Of a DNA stretch of 64,000 bases, positions 26,471 through 35,670 are shown piece by piece. A program made the translations under genes and the position numbers. The DNA is taken from the NCBI GenBank assembly GCA_963848195.1, contig CAWKCY010000016.1:697657-761656 (forward strand). Reading direction: 5' to 3'. This stretch comes from CAVQBP01 sp963848195 (GTDB lineage: Bacteria > Bacteroidota > Ignavibacteria > Ignavibacteriales > Ignavibacteriaceae). Numbering within the stretch: the stretch's first letter is position 1; each line of letters starts with the position of its first letter. Below the pieces are notes generated by a model that had not been told where the DNA came from, made no database searches, and was given only the letters and a program-made list of their open reading frames with translations.

Positions 26471-26515
26471 AGGGCTAAATGTAGGAATTCAATATGTGAT
26501 AATCAACCATATCCA

Positions 26516-26552
26516 GGATGATAATCAGCCATTGAATGGTGGATTATCATCC
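26516..26552. repeat. Long hairpin upstream of the DUF4143 gene
   Basis: GGATGATAATC and GATTATCATCC form a perfect 11 bp stem, with an inner CCATT/AATGG pair in the loop. A further GGATGATTATCC and an upstream GATAATCAACCAT show this is a cluster of the same words in both orientations. No T-run, so it is not a standard terminator. It may be an operator or another intergenic repeat family. Confidence 0.6.
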
Positions 26553-26615
26553 ACATGATGGATGATTATCCTATGAATATGCTTAAAATGGATTATAATT
26601 GCATTTTTTAATAAA

Positions 26616-27272
26616 TTAGCTAACTGGGCAGTTTATTATACTAATACCGGTTAATTCCGCATTGATAATGTCACCCGGTATTGTTTTACTTACTCCTTTA
26701 GGTGTTCCGGTGAAAATTAAATCTCCCTCTTCCAAAGTCATTAAAGAAGATATATAAGATACAATCTCAGCAGGATTGAAAATCATTTTATTCAGTGTAT
26801 CTTTCTGCTTTATCGCGCCATTAACTGAAAGTGATATTTCTTCATTTAAAGTAAGGGTGTAATCTTTTTTTAATATAAAATCGGAAACAACTGCTGAAGT
26901 ATCGAAACATTTTGCAATTGTCCAGGGTTCTCCTTTCCCCTTTAATTTATTTTGAACATCCCTCAGGGTCATATCTAATCCGAGTCCGTAACCGGCAATA
27001 GCATCTTCAGCATCTTTTTCATTTGCATCTTTAACTTTATTTCCGATTAATAAAACCAGTTCAACTTCATGGTGAAGTTCATTCCCAAAAGAAGGTTTAA
27101 CAATTTTATCGCCGGAATAAATAACTGCAGACGCAGGTTTAAGAAATATTACAGGTTTTTCAGGAACTTCATTTCCCAATTCTTTAGCGTGCTCGGCATA
27201 ATTTCTTCCGACACATACTATCTTTCCAATGGTATATTCTTGAGTGGAATTTTTAATCTTTATTGTTTTCAT
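26616..27272 (-). CDS. Fumarylacetoacetate hydrolase-family protein (FAHD1-like)
   Basis: The start GKIVCVGRNYAEHAKELGNEVPEKPVIFLKP is diagnostic of the single-domain FAH family. The acidic metal ligands lie in HHEVELVLLIG and GLDMTLRDVQ, and the C-terminal LMTLEEGDLIFTGTPKGV is conserved. Members act as acylpyruvate hydrolases or oxaloacetate decarboxylases; the exact reaction is not predictable. 218 residues is normal. Stands alone on the minus strand. Confidence 0.92.
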   Translation of the reverse strand: MKTIKIKNSTQEYTIGKIVCVGRNYAEHAKELGNEVPEKPVIFLKPASAVIYSGDKIVKPSFGNELHHEVELVLLIGNKVKDANEKDAEDAIAGYGLGLDMTLRDVQNKLKGKGEPWTIAKCFDTSAVVSDFILKKDYTLTLNEEISLSVNGAIKQKDTLNKMIFNPAEIVSYISSLMTLEEGDLIFTGTPKGVSKTIPGDIINAELTGISIINCPVS

Positions 27273-27384
27273 AAAACTATATATGGTTAATGTTTTGTTT
27301 GTCGTTTGTTGTAAAATTTAAGATAGAAATTAATAAAATGTATCGCAACAACAAACTACCACAAACAACAATCCATTAACAAAA

Positions 27385-28641
27385 TTATGTTTTTTGCTTT
27401 TTCTTTTTTGCAGCTGGGAATAGTATATTATTCAGGATAAGCCGGTAACCGGGTGAATTTTTATAAAGCGAAAGATCGGTCGGAGGATCACCTACCGAAT
27501 GCTGGTAATCTTCCGGATCGTGACCACCGTAGAAAGTGAAGGTACCCCTTCCAAAATTCCCGTGAATATATTTCACCTGGTCAGTCCCATTTCTTTCTCC
27601 CATAATTATTATAGAAGGTTTTATAAATTCTTTCCTGAACATTGTTGTCTGTCCCATAAATCCTTTTATAACATTCACATGATCCTGAGTTAACATAGTC
27701 GGTACAGGATCATATTTTGCAGAAAAATCAAAAAGAGTAAAGTAATCATTCGCCGGATCTCCTATTTCAGAAGGCTGTATATCAATATCACTGTATTCAT
27801 ATACATAAGGATTCATTTCAAGCTTAAAGTTCTGGAAAGCCAGGGTATTTGAAAAATCAAGCTTTTCATTTGCATTAGGATCTGCTGCATCTCCGTCATA
27901 CATTGATGCGCAAATATCTACATTTTGTGCAGCTAGAGCAATATCATAGGTGTCGGTTGCAGAGCACATCGCGAAAAGAAAACCACCCTGACCAACATAG
28001 TTTTTAATAGTAAGGGCTACTGCTTTCATCATATCGGAGACTTTTTTATAGCCGTTTTTCTTCGCATCGTTTTCATATTCCATTTGCTGATCTATGTACC
28101 ATTGTGCATTACTGAAGCTTGCATAAAATTTACCGTATTGCCCGGTAAAATCCTCATGGTGCAAATGAAGCCAATCATATTTGGAAAGATCACCGCGCAG
28201 AATTTCATCATTCCATATCTTTGTATATGGAACTTTCGCATATTCAAGTGCTAAAGTAACCGCATCATCCCAGGGCATAAACCCGGGAGGAACATATACT
28301 GCAATTTTGGGGGCTTTTTCGAGTCGCACTACATCCATATTATTATCATCACTCTGAACGGTTGAATATATCTCGGCAGCCTGAGATGCAGAAACCGGAT
28401 CAAATGCAACTCCTTCAATTCTGCATTCGGTTGCAACCCAATTATCATAATCGAGCATAAAGGAACCGCCCCTGTAGTTTAATAGCCAGTCTGCTTTTAT
28501 CCCCTTTGTTAATGCATTATAAGTAATCCCGTATGCCCTCAGATGATCTGTCTGCTTTAAATCCATATAAATTAAAATTTTGGATTGGGCATACAAAGAA
28601 GTGAAAAAAAGAAATAGGAAAAAGAATATCTTCTTTAGCAT
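27385..28641 (-). CDS. Secreted protein of unknown function, conserved in Bacteroidota/Chlorobiota relatives
   Basis: A signal peptide (MLKKIFFFLFLFFTSLYAQ) is followed by a well-ordered ~400-residue globular region. I recognise the type from the MDLKQTDHLRAYGITYNAL and WLLNYRGGSFMLDY segments, which some databases label asparagine synthetase B without support. FLFAMCSATDT resembles the cysteine elbow of class-I glutamine-amidotransferase-like folds, and HLHHEDFTGQYGKFY and FYGGHDPEDYQH are further conserved-looking polar motifs. A C-terminal KKKKQKT tail is present. No enzymatic role can be assigned. ClpX lies upstream on the same strand. Confidence 0.7.
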   Translation of the reverse strand: MLKKIFFFLFLFFTSLYAQSKILIYMDLKQTDHLRAYGITYNALTKGIKADWLLNYRGGSFMLDYDNWVATECRIEGVAFDPVSASQAAEIYSTVQSDDNNMDVVRLEKAPKIAVYVPPGFMPWDDAVTLALEYAKVPYTKIWNDEILRGDLSKYDWLHLHHEDFTGQYGKFYASFSNAQWYIDQQMEYENDAKKNGYKKVSDMMKAVALTIKNYVGQGGFLFAMCSATDTYDIALAAQNVDICASMYDGDAADPNANEKLDFSNTLAFQNFKLEMNPYVYEYSDIDIQPSEIGDPANDYFTLFDFSAKYDPVPTMLTQDHVNVIKGFMGQTTMFRKEFIKPSIIIMGERNGTDQVKYIHGNFGRGTFTFYGGHDPEDYQHSVGDPPTDLSLYKNSPGYRLILNNILFPAAKKKKQKT

Positions 28642-28683
28642 ATCTAAACAAGTTCAAATGTATATTCAAGTTCAAGTGTATTG

Positions 28684-29931
28684 CTAGGCAGATTTTCTAT
28701 CTTCTAGATAAATTGGTTCTGCACCTTCATCAACGACATCTCTGGTAATAACACACTTATCTATATTATCTTTATTGGGGAGATCGTACATGACATCTAG
28801 CATAAATTCCTCAACAATTGCCCTTAATGCTCTTGCGCCTGTTTTTCTTTCCATCGCTTTTAAAACAATTGCATCAATTGCAAAAGGATCAAACTCGAGT
28901 TCAATGCCTTCCATCATAAATAATTTCTTATATTGTTTTAAAATGGCATTTTTCGGTTCTGTTAAAATAGATTTAAAAGCTTCTTCGGATAAAGACTGCA
29001 GTGGTGCAATTACGGGTATTCTGCCAATCAATTCCGGGATTAAACCGTATCTGAGAAGATCTTCGGGCAATATATGTTTAATTAATTCTTCATCTGCTTT
29101 CTTGCTCTTAAGCTCCGATGAAAATCCCATTTTATTTTTATTTATTCTTGTAGCTATTATTTTATCGATACCGTCGAATGCTCCCCCTACTATAAATAAT
29201 ATATTTTTAGTATTAATATTTATTAAACTCTGTTCTGGATGTTTTCTTCCTCCTTTTGGAGGAACTCCGGCAATTGTTCCTTCCAGTATTTTCAATAATG
29301 CCTGCTGAACACCTTCACCTGATACATCTCTGGTAATTGAAGTGCTCTCACTTTTACGGGCAATTTTATCTATCTCATCTATATATACAATCCCTTTTTG
29401 GGCTCTCTCAAGATTATAATCGGCTGCCTGTAATAAATGTACCAAAACTGTTTCAACATCGTCTCCCACGTAACCGGCTTCAGTCAATGTAGTTGCATCG
29501 GCTATTGCAAATGGAACGTCAAGTATTTTTGCTAAAGTTTGAGCCAATAAAGTCTTTCCTACACCCGTCGGACCTATCAATAAAATATTGCTTTTTTCAA
29601 TTTCAACATCATCCAGTTCAAAAAATGAAGACTTGGAGTTAATTCTTTTGTAATGATTATAAACTGCAACAGATAATACCTTCTTTGCACGTTCCTGCCC
29701 GATTACATATTCATCCAGCGTCTTTTTAATCGATTCGGGAGTATGGTTCTGAAAGCTTTTTGATTTATTATTTGTATATGCGGCTAAGTTGTTCTTCAAA
29801 ATGTCAACACTGCTTCCAATACAAATATCGCAGATATAGACGTCTGGTCCTGCAATCATGCTGCCTACTTCACTTCCGTCTCTTCCGCAAAATGAACACT
29901 TTACAATTTTTTGGTTTTGCTTTTTTGCCAT
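28684..29931 (-). CDS. clpX: ClpXP protease ATPase subunit ClpX
   Basis: Hexameric AAA+ unfoldase that feeds ClpP. The N-terminal zinc-binding domain has C12, C15, C34 and C37. Walker A GPTGVGKT, Walker B IVYIDEIDKIA, sensor and the RYGLIPELIGRIPV (RKH-like) pore segment are all present. Length 415 is typical. The usual clpP and tig neighbours are absent; a TPR protein gene lies 30 bp upstream and a secreted protein of unknown function downstream. Confidence 0.96.
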   Translation of the reverse strand: MAKKQNQKIVKCSFCGRDGSEVGSMIAGPDVYICDICIGSSVDILKNNLAAYTNNKSKSFQNHTPESIKKTLDEYVIGQERAKKVLSVAVYNHYKRINSKSSFFELDDVEIEKSNILLIGPTGVGKTLLAQTLAKILDVPFAIADATTLTEAGYVGDDVETVLVHLLQAADYNLERAQKGIVYIDEIDKIARKSESTSITRDVSGEGVQQALLKILEGTIAGVPPKGGRKHPEQSLININTKNILFIVGGAFDGIDKIIATRINKNKMGFSSELKSKKADEELIKHILPEDLLRYGLIPELIGRIPVIAPLQSLSEEAFKSILTEPKNAILKQYKKLFMMEGIELEFDPFAIDAIVLKAMERKTGARALRAIVEEFMLDVMYDLPNKDNIDKCVITRDVVDEGAEPIYLEDRKSA

Positions 29932-29961
29932 TTTACTCTCTAGCTTGGTTTATTTTTAAAC

Positions 29962-31803
29962 CTATATAGGTTTATTCCTCAATTTTAATATCTCACTCCT
30001 AACTTCATCAAGATATAATGAGTTAGGGAATTTTTCAAGTAGCTTTTCATACGCCTGTTCGGCTTTATTTGTTTCATTTAAACTAAATTGGTAAATCTTA
30101 CCTATCAAATATAACGCTTTATCGGCATAAATGTTTTTTTCACCTTCATCAACTATCAACTGGAGTAAATTTAAGGATTTATCGTAATTATTAAGCGCCA
30201 ATTCCATCTGGGCTTCTCTTAGCTGAGAAATACCTTGCAATAAAAATGCCTGAGGTTTAGAGGCAATTATTTTGAACTTGTCTGCCGCTTCTTTGAATTT
30301 TTGTTGTTCCGCAAGAAATTCAGCAGATGAAAAAAGGACAAGATTAGCAGAATCTTTGAAAGAAATATTTAAAATGAATGAAAATTCGATAGCATCATTA
30401 GCGGAATTGTCTTTTAAGTCATTGAAAATAGGATCCAATATTTTTTGTGCTTTTTCAAAATCACCCTTATAATAAGTTATTTTAGAAAGCTGGAATGCTG
30501 CATAATTCCTTGTTTCTTTAGGTAAACTAGTATTTTCAAGGACTTTTGTATAGTTTTTTGCAGCTGAATCAAGATTACCCTTAAGTAAATTGATTTTGCC
30601 TAATTCTGCATAAGCTGCGGCACCGAATTTAGAAAAGGGAGTTTTTTCTATTACAATATCAAAATATTTTTTAGCTTCCTGAATATCATTCTGACGGTAG
30701 AGCCTTATTCTCCCTGCATTTAAATAGGCTTCAAAACCTGCTTCCGAATTAGGATAAATTTTAGGCAATTCAAGATAGGCTGAAATTACTTTTTCTTCAT
30801 CATCTGATTTACCTGTTTTAATAAAATGGAACTGTTTCCAATCATCTACAGAATCTTTTGATATCAAGTTTGCTTCCAGTGTTTTGGCATATCCCAATTT
30901 TGCTCTGGAAGCAAATGGAGAATCTGGATAGTTATTTATTATAAAATTGTATGCATCTGCCGCAATTGAATATTGTCCTTCATTGAAAATCATTTCCGCA
31001 AATCCATACATTTCGAGTCCCTGGTTCTTATCATTATTATCCAGATCTTTATAAATATTAAATGCTTCTTTATAAGATTTATTTTCCACATACAGTCTTG
31101 CAAGTAACTGGTCAAAGCTTGTATTACTCTTATTTCCTGAGAAATCCTTTAAAACTTCGATAGTCGATTTTAATGCTTCAGGTTTTTTAATGTATGATAA
31201 TAGTCTCGCCTGAACTGAATTAAGCTGCTTCGGATCACCTGATAATATGCTGCAGTATTCCTTTGCTGCATCCTTATACTGCATTGTAATCGCATAAATA
31301 TTTGCAAGATCGTAAGAAAAATATTTAGGGTCATCACTTATTTTTTTGCCTTTATTCAAATATTCAATGGCTTTTTGAAAAGCCCTCATCTGAATTGCAT
31401 AATTGGCAAAGATTCTATAATTGCCGTCATTTGGAGGAAAATTGTTCAAAGCATCATCCCAAATTTGGTATGCTTTACTTTCATCCCCTTTTAAATAATA
31501 TGTTGTTCCAAGCATTCCATATAGATTGATATTGGAAGGTGAAGATTTTATTTGATTTGTAATCAATTGGATAGATGAATCATAGGCTTTTTGCAAGACG
31601 TAAATTCTATTTAAAGCGTCAAAAATTTGATAATTATTCGGCTGTTTCTTATACAAATCTTCATAGATTCCCCTGGCTTTTTCAAGTTCACCTGCTTGTT
31701 CATAATTTTGACCAAGCATATAAAAATTGTTTAGATCATTATTTAATTGCGCAAAGCCAAAAGCCGAAAATAAAACAAAGGCAATTATTATTTTCAATTT
31801 CAT
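29962..31803 (-). CDS. Secreted tetratricopeptide-repeat protein
   Basis: A signal peptide (MKLKIIIAFVLFSAFGFAQ) is followed by at least a dozen TPR-like helix pairs across the remaining ~590 residues, such as YEQAGELEKARGIYEDLYKKQPNN, AKLGYAKTLEAN and KAEQAYEKLLEKFPNSLY. The later repeats resemble the YbgF/BamD-type TPR. No enzymatic domain. It probably acts as a scaffold in the periplasm or on the outer membrane. ClpX starts 30 bp downstream, suggesting co-transcription. Confidence 0.85.
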   Translation of the reverse strand: MKLKIIIAFVLFSAFGFAQLNNDLNNFYMLGQNYEQAGELEKARGIYEDLYKKQPNNYQIFDALNRIYVLQKAYDSSIQLITNQIKSSPSNINLYGMLGTTYYLKGDESKAYQIWDDALNNFPPNDGNYRIFANYAIQMRAFQKAIEYLNKGKKISDDPKYFSYDLANIYAITMQYKDAAKEYCSILSGDPKQLNSVQARLLSYIKKPEALKSTIEVLKDFSGNKSNTSFDQLLARLYVENKSYKEAFNIYKDLDNNDKNQGLEMYGFAEMIFNEGQYSIAADAYNFIINNYPDSPFASRAKLGYAKTLEANLISKDSVDDWKQFHFIKTGKSDDEEKVISAYLELPKIYPNSEAGFEAYLNAGRIRLYRQNDIQEAKKYFDIVIEKTPFSKFGAAAYAELGKINLLKGNLDSAAKNYTKVLENTSLPKETRNYAAFQLSKITYYKGDFEKAQKILDPIFNDLKDNSANDAIEFSFILNISFKDSANLVLFSSAEFLAEQQKFKEAADKFKIIASKPQAFLLQGISQLREAQMELALNNYDKSLNLLQLIVDEGEKNIYADKALYLIGKIYQFSLNETNKAEQAYEKLLEKFPNSLYLDEVRSEILKLRNKPI

Positions 31804-31995
31804 ATTTCAAAAATAACAAATATAAAAAGTCCATCAAGGGGATAAAATAGGAAGAATTTCAAGGAGGATTGAATGGATGATTCATTCATTCCTCCATTCC
31901 ACTATAACTGTGCTATACCTGAAGAAATTTTTTCTTATATAACTTATTTTGTAAATTCTTTTCTAAATATCCTTAAAAAATAATTACTACTATAT

Positions 31996-33288
31996 ATGGA
32001 AAACAGGAGCTCCTTCCCTAAAGTATTCTGGATAGCTAATACAATAGAAATTCTTGAAAGATTTGCCTATTACGGAATCTATATGGGTTTCGGTATTTAC
32101 ATGGAATATCTGGGATATACAAAAGCGGAACTGGGAATAGTTCAAAGTATATTTTTATTATTTTCATATGTAACTCCCGTTATTTCGGGTACATTTGCAG
32201 ACAGGTACGGGTTTAAGAAAGTTTTAATCGTTGCATATTTAGCTTATTTACCCTCAATCCTTCTTTTAATAATTACAAAATCTTTTTCCGGGATCGCTCT
32301 TACAATGCTCAGTATTGGTTTAGCTGCGGGAATTTTTAAACCATTAGTTTCAGGTACTGTTAGAGTTGTAACGGACAAAACCAATAAAACGCTCGGCTTC
32401 GGGATCTTTTATGCTATGGTAAATATTGGTGCATCATTCGGACCTATTGTTGCTGGAAACCTTAGAGCAATTTCCTGGAACTACGCTTTTTTAGCCGCTG
32501 CAATCGGAATAATAGTAATGCTTCTGATTACAATTTTTTTCTATAAAGAGCCTCCAAGGGATTTTGAAGGTATAAGTCTTGGACAAAAATTTAAGGATAT
32601 GAGAATTGCCCTTTCAGATTATAAATTTTTAATATTTCTAATTTTACTAGGAATATTTTTCTGGCTCCCTTTCTGGTCTTTTTTTAATCTTCTTGCAATC
32701 TATATCGATAAGAATTTAGATACTTTAAGTTTATACCAATCGTTAAAAGGAATTTTCGGAACTGGATTTGCAAGCATTTTTTCAGAAGATACCGGAAAGG
32801 GAACTAGAAGGGTACTCGGTGAAACAATTGCAAATACCGGCTATATTATAATAATTTTTCAGCTTATTATTTCAAGAATATTTGAAAAGTTTAAGGCATT
32901 ACCATCATTTTTGTTCGGGTTATTAATTACTGGTATAAGCTTCCTTATAATAGCTTATGCAGAAATAGGGGCATCTGAATGGATATTTTTTGGAATATTC
33001 TTATTCGCTTTCGGCGAAATGATCTGTTCACCCAGAATACAAGAATATATTACTTGGATTGCACCTAAAGAAAAAGCCGGTCTATATATGGGTTCAAATT
33101 TTTTAGCAACAGGGTTAGGAGGTGCATTAAGCGGTGTAATATATACCTCCCTTTATGGTTATTTCAGGGATAGCTTAAATCACCCGGAATATGTGTGGTA
33201 TACTTTAGCAGCAAATATCTTTATAGGAATTTTAGCTCTTTTCATTTTTACTAAAACATTAGGCGAATTTAAAGAACTGGAAGAATAG
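31996..33288 (+). CDS. Major facilitator superfamily transporter, peptide transporter (POT)-like
   Basis: About twelve hydrophobic segments. The N-terminus FWIANTIEILERFAYYGIYMGFGIYM resembles the ERFxYYG motif of POT/PTR proton-coupled peptide transporters, and GTFADRYGFKKVL is the MFS loop 2-3 motif. The central charged loop (~175-210) separates the two six-helix bundles. Substrate is likely peptides or a related solute but unproven. It stands alone, preceded by an AT-rich 190 bp gap with a short ATTCCTCCATTCC repeat. Confidence 0.82.
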   Translation: MENRSSFPKVFWIANTIEILERFAYYGIYMGFGIYMEYLGYTKAELGIVQSIFLLFSYVTPVISGTFADRYGFKKVLIVAYLAYLPSILLLIITKSFSGIALTMLSIGLAAGIFKPLVSGTVRVVTDKTNKTLGFGIFYAMVNIGASFGPIVAGNLRAISWNYAFLAAAIGIIVMLLITIFFYKEPPRDFEGISLGQKFKDMRIALSDYKFLIFLILLGIFFWLPFWSFFNLLAIYIDKNLDTLSLYQSLKGIFGTGFASIFSEDTGKGTRRVLGETIANTGYIIIIFQLIISRIFEKFKALPSFLFGLLITGISFLIIAYAEIGASEWIFFGIFLFAFGEMICSPRIQEYITWIAPKEKAGLYMGSNFLATGLGGALSGVIYTSLYGYFRDSLNHPEYVWYTLAANIFIGILALFIFTKTLGEFKELEE

Positions 33289-33389
33289 AAATGCAAGTGC
33301 AAGTTCATATTCAAATGCAAGAAGAAAAGAAATTAGTTTCCTTTGGTCTGTAAAATTTCTATAAAGATTTATGTATTAAGTAAAATAAT

Positions 33390-34385
33390 TTAACTTATTA
33401 GTTCCAGCTTATTCAATTCTTTAGTAATACAATCTATTTCTTCGGAATTTAAATTTATATCTGCAGCTTTGGCATTTTCTTTTGCCTGTTTTGAGTTTCT
33501 GGCACCCACTAGCGTTATTGTAATTCCCGGCTGTTCCTGTGTCCAGCGGATAACAATTTGTGCAAGTGTAGAGTTTTTCTCATTGGCTAAAGGTTTAATT
33601 TTATCCAGGAAAGTATTTATACGTTTAATGTTTTCATCTTTAAAGTAAAACGAATCATTTCTAAGATCACCTTCATTAAATTTTTGACCCGGCTTCATTT
33701 TACCTGTTAGCATACCTAATTGTAAAGGACTGTAAGCTAAAATTGATTTTTTATTTTCAATTGCATATGGTATTAATTTTTTTTCAATCCCCCTCCTTAA
33801 CATACTGTAAGGTACCTGGTCTGATACAAGAGAAATATACTTTTCAGCTTCTTTCATTAACGATGCATCATAATTACATACCCCCGCATATCTCACCTTT
33901 CCATCTTTAATAAGCTGACTTATGGCTTCCATGGTTTCCTGAATAGATGTTGTGGGATCAGGCCAATGAATTTGATACAGATCTATATAGTCCGTATTAA
34001 GCCTGCGGAGACTGTTCTCACATTCTTCTACTATGCTCTCTTTGGAAGCATATTTGTATATATCAATCGGAATTCCCTGGTTATTTGTGGTTTTGAAATA
34101 GAATTCTCCTTTTTCAAGATCCCATCTTAAACCGAACTTCGTCAGAATTTGAACTTTATCACGTGGAAAAATACTTATTGCTTCACCTACAATTTCTTCG
34201 CTTGTTCCCTGTCCATATACCGGAGCCGTATCAATTGAAGTTATACCCGAATCGTAAGCCGTTCTTATAGCATTGACTGCTTCATTCCGTTCAGTTCCTC
34301 CCCACATCCATCCGCCTGCAGCCCAAGCACCAAATGTCACTGCCGATATATTTAAATCTGACCCGTTTAATTTTCTATATTCCAT
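33390..34385 (-). CDS. Aldo/keto reductase
   Basis: NAD(P)H-dependent oxidoreductase of the AKR TIM-barrel superfamily. Conserved segments include TSIDTAPVYGQGTSEEIVGEAI (catalytic Asp and Tyr), ILTKFG (Lys), LYQIHWPD (His), ILAYSPLQLGMLTGK and the cofactor loop VGARNSKQAKENAKA. The GAWAAGGWMWGG opening is common in the AKR11/YdhF-like branch. Cytoplasmic, monocistronic by position. Substrate unknown. Confidence 0.93.
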   Translation of the reverse strand: MEYRKLNGSDLNISAVTFGAWAAGGWMWGGTERNEAVNAIRTAYDSGITSIDTAPVYGQGTSEEIVGEAISIFPRDKVQILTKFGLRWDLEKGEFYFKTTNNQGIPIDIYKYASKESIVEECENSLRRLNTDYIDLYQIHWPDPTTSIQETMEAISQLIKDGKVRYAGVCNYDASLMKEAEKYISLVSDQVPYSMLRRGIEKKLIPYAIENKKSILAYSPLQLGMLTGKMKPGQKFNEGDLRNDSFYFKDENIKRINTFLDKIKPLANEKNSTLAQIVIRWTQEQPGITITLVGARNSKQAKENAKAADINLNSEEIDCITKELNKLELIS

Positions 34386-34474
34386 TTTTTCTATCCTTTT
34401 TTAATTCTAAATTTTATATAAAGATTGATTAAACTCTTTGTATTTGATCACATTTGAGGTTTGAGGGTAAATAA

Positions 34475-34504
34475 AAAACCCCGATCTTTTAAGATCGGGG
34501 TTTT
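34475..34504 (-). terminator. Intrinsic terminator of the first HEAT-like gene
   Basis: AAAACCCCGATCTT pairs with AAGATCGGGGTTTT around a TT loop. On the minus strand it is followed by a T-run (GGGGTTTTTTATTT). It lies 36 bp after the stop of the minus-strand gene. The stem core CCCCGATCTT is identical to that of the next terminator. Confidence 0.88.
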
Positions 34505-34539
34505 ATAGGAGGATTGAGTTTTCTTTTGTCAAATTTTCC

Positions 34540-34992
34540 TCAATTTTTTGTTACATTGTTTGAATAAGGCTTTTTATTTTGAAGTTCATTGAGCATAGCT
34601 TTAACTATTGTTTGTACCGCAGGATCAGTATCATTCCTCACTAATTTTTTAAAGGCATTCATAGCATCTTCATTTCCAATCTTATAAAGGGCAAGTGCAA
34701 TCAATATTCTGGTATCGGGATTTGATTCCTTAGCAAATTGTTTAACAAGAGGTTTTACCAATCCTTCAATTTCATAAAATCCTGCGAAATAAATACAATC
34801 GGTTTTTAACCCTATGTTATCTGATTCAAGACCTGCAGCTAAATTTTGAACCATTTCTTCCGGTATCTCTGTCTTTGCCGCTTTATAAACATTTTTCCCA
34901 TGAAAGTTCATTGCTGATAAACTGCTTGATAAAAATATTACAGCTAAAACTACAGCTGCTACTTTTACTATTCTGTTATTCCCTGTTTTCAT
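34540..34992 (-). CDS. Small secreted HEAT-repeat-like protein (paralog 1)
   Basis: I do not recognise a named family. After a signal peptide (IVKVAAVVLAVIFLSSSLSA) come ~110 residues of paired helices resembling HEAT repeats: LESDNIGLKTDCIYFAGFYEI, LVKPLVKQFAKESNPDTRILIALALYKIG, and AFKKLVRNDTDPAVQTIVKAMLNEL. It is about 55-60% identical by eye to the next upstream gene. The start is the ATG with AAAGGAG upstream; a 27-codon longer frame would run into the conserved promoter motif and is rejected. A perfect terminator follows. Probably periplasmic; its partner is unknown. Confidence 0.75.
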   Translation of the reverse strand: MKTGNNRIVKVAAVVLAVIFLSSSLSAMNFHGKNVYKAAKTEIPEEMVQNLAAGLESDNIGLKTDCIYFAGFYEIEGLVKPLVKQFAKESNPDTRILIALALYKIGNEDAMNAFKKLVRNDTDPAVQTIVKAMLNELQNKKPYSNNVTKN

Positions 34993-35079
34993 TTTTGTAC
35001 TCCTTTTAATGTTTGAATTACTATTGTTAATTTCTGTATCAAAATTAAAAGGATAAATTGTAACAGGTGTCATCCAAAA

Positions 35080-35104
35080 GTAAACGATTGTAAAAATATG
35101 TCAC
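35080..35104 (-). promoter_or_regulatory. Conserved upstream motif, site A
   Basis: Read on the minus strand this contains TTTTTACAATCGTTTAC preceded by TGACAT and followed downstream by GGATGACACCTGTTACAA. The same arrangement recurs at sites B and C. The TTTACAATCSTTTAC core is a 10 bp-spaced direct repeat of TTTAC, as expected for an OmpR/PhoB-type regulator. It ends ~88 bp before the start codon of paralog 1. Confidence 0.65.
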
Positions 35105-35138
35105 TGGAGTTGATGCCAATTCCTCTATCTATAAAACA

Positions 35139-35169
35139 AAAAACCCCGATCTTAAAGATCGGGGTTTTT
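35139..35169 (-). terminator. Intrinsic terminator of the second HEAT-like gene
   Basis: AAAAACCCCGATCTT pairs perfectly with AAGATCGGGGTTTTT. On the minus strand the stem is followed by a T-run (TTTTTTGTTTTAT). It lies 45 bp after the paralog 2 stop codon and carries the same stem as the terminator after paralog 1, as expected if gene and terminator were duplicated together. Confidence 0.88.
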
Positions 35170-35214
35170 ATAGGAGGAGGATTTGTATGAGCATAAATTT
35201 TTATAGAATATTAT

Positions 35215-35670
35215 TTACTTTTTTGAAACATTTAAATTGTCCTGATAAAGTTGAACTTTTTGAAACTCATTAAGAATTGCAATTCCCATCCTTTTTACTT
35301 TCGGATCAGAATCATTCTTTGCTAATTTTTCTATCGCATTTATTGCATCGTTATTGCCAATCTTATATAACGCAAGTGCTATTAAAATTCTTGTGCCTGG
35401 GTCAGATTCTTTTTTTAATTGCTTGACAAGCGGATTAACAAGCTCTTCGATTTCATAAAACCCTGAAAAATAGATGCAGCTCCTTTTTAATCCTAAATTA
35501 TCAGATGCAATACCCATACTCAGATTTTTGATCATCATTTCCGATATTTCCGTTTTTAGAGTATTTGAAATATTCCCCTTCATAAAATTTACTGCGAATG
35601 TATTCCCCGACAATAAGACTGCAGCTGTAACTACCGCAATCAGCTTTACTACGTTTCTGTTTGCTTTCAT
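35215..35670 (-). CDS. Small secreted HEAT-repeat-like protein (paralog 2)
   Basis: Tandem paralog of the preceding gene, with the same layout: a signal peptide (VVKLIAVVTAAVLLSGNTFA), then SDNLGLKRSCIYFSGFYEIEELVNPLVKQ, ESDPGTRILIALALYKIGNNDA and KLAKNDSDPKVKRMGIAILNEF. The start has AAGGAGG seven nt upstream. Promoter motif and terminator are both shared with paralog 1, so regulation is probably common. Function unknown; the abundance of regulatory signals suggests strong, regulated expression. Confidence 0.78.
   Translation of the reverse strand: MKANRNVVKLIAVVTAAVLLSGNTFAVNFMKGNISNTLKTEISEMMIKNLSMGIASDNLGLKRSCIYFSGFYEIEELVNPLVKQLKKESDPGTRILIALALYKIGNNDAINAIEKLAKNDSDPKVKRMGIAILNEFQKVQLYQDNLNVSKK

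Noticed and set aside
34993..35073. 27-codon N-terminal extension of HEAT-like paralog 1
   Set aside because: It overlaps the conserved promoter motif; the inner ATG has AAAGGAG and aligns with paralog 2.
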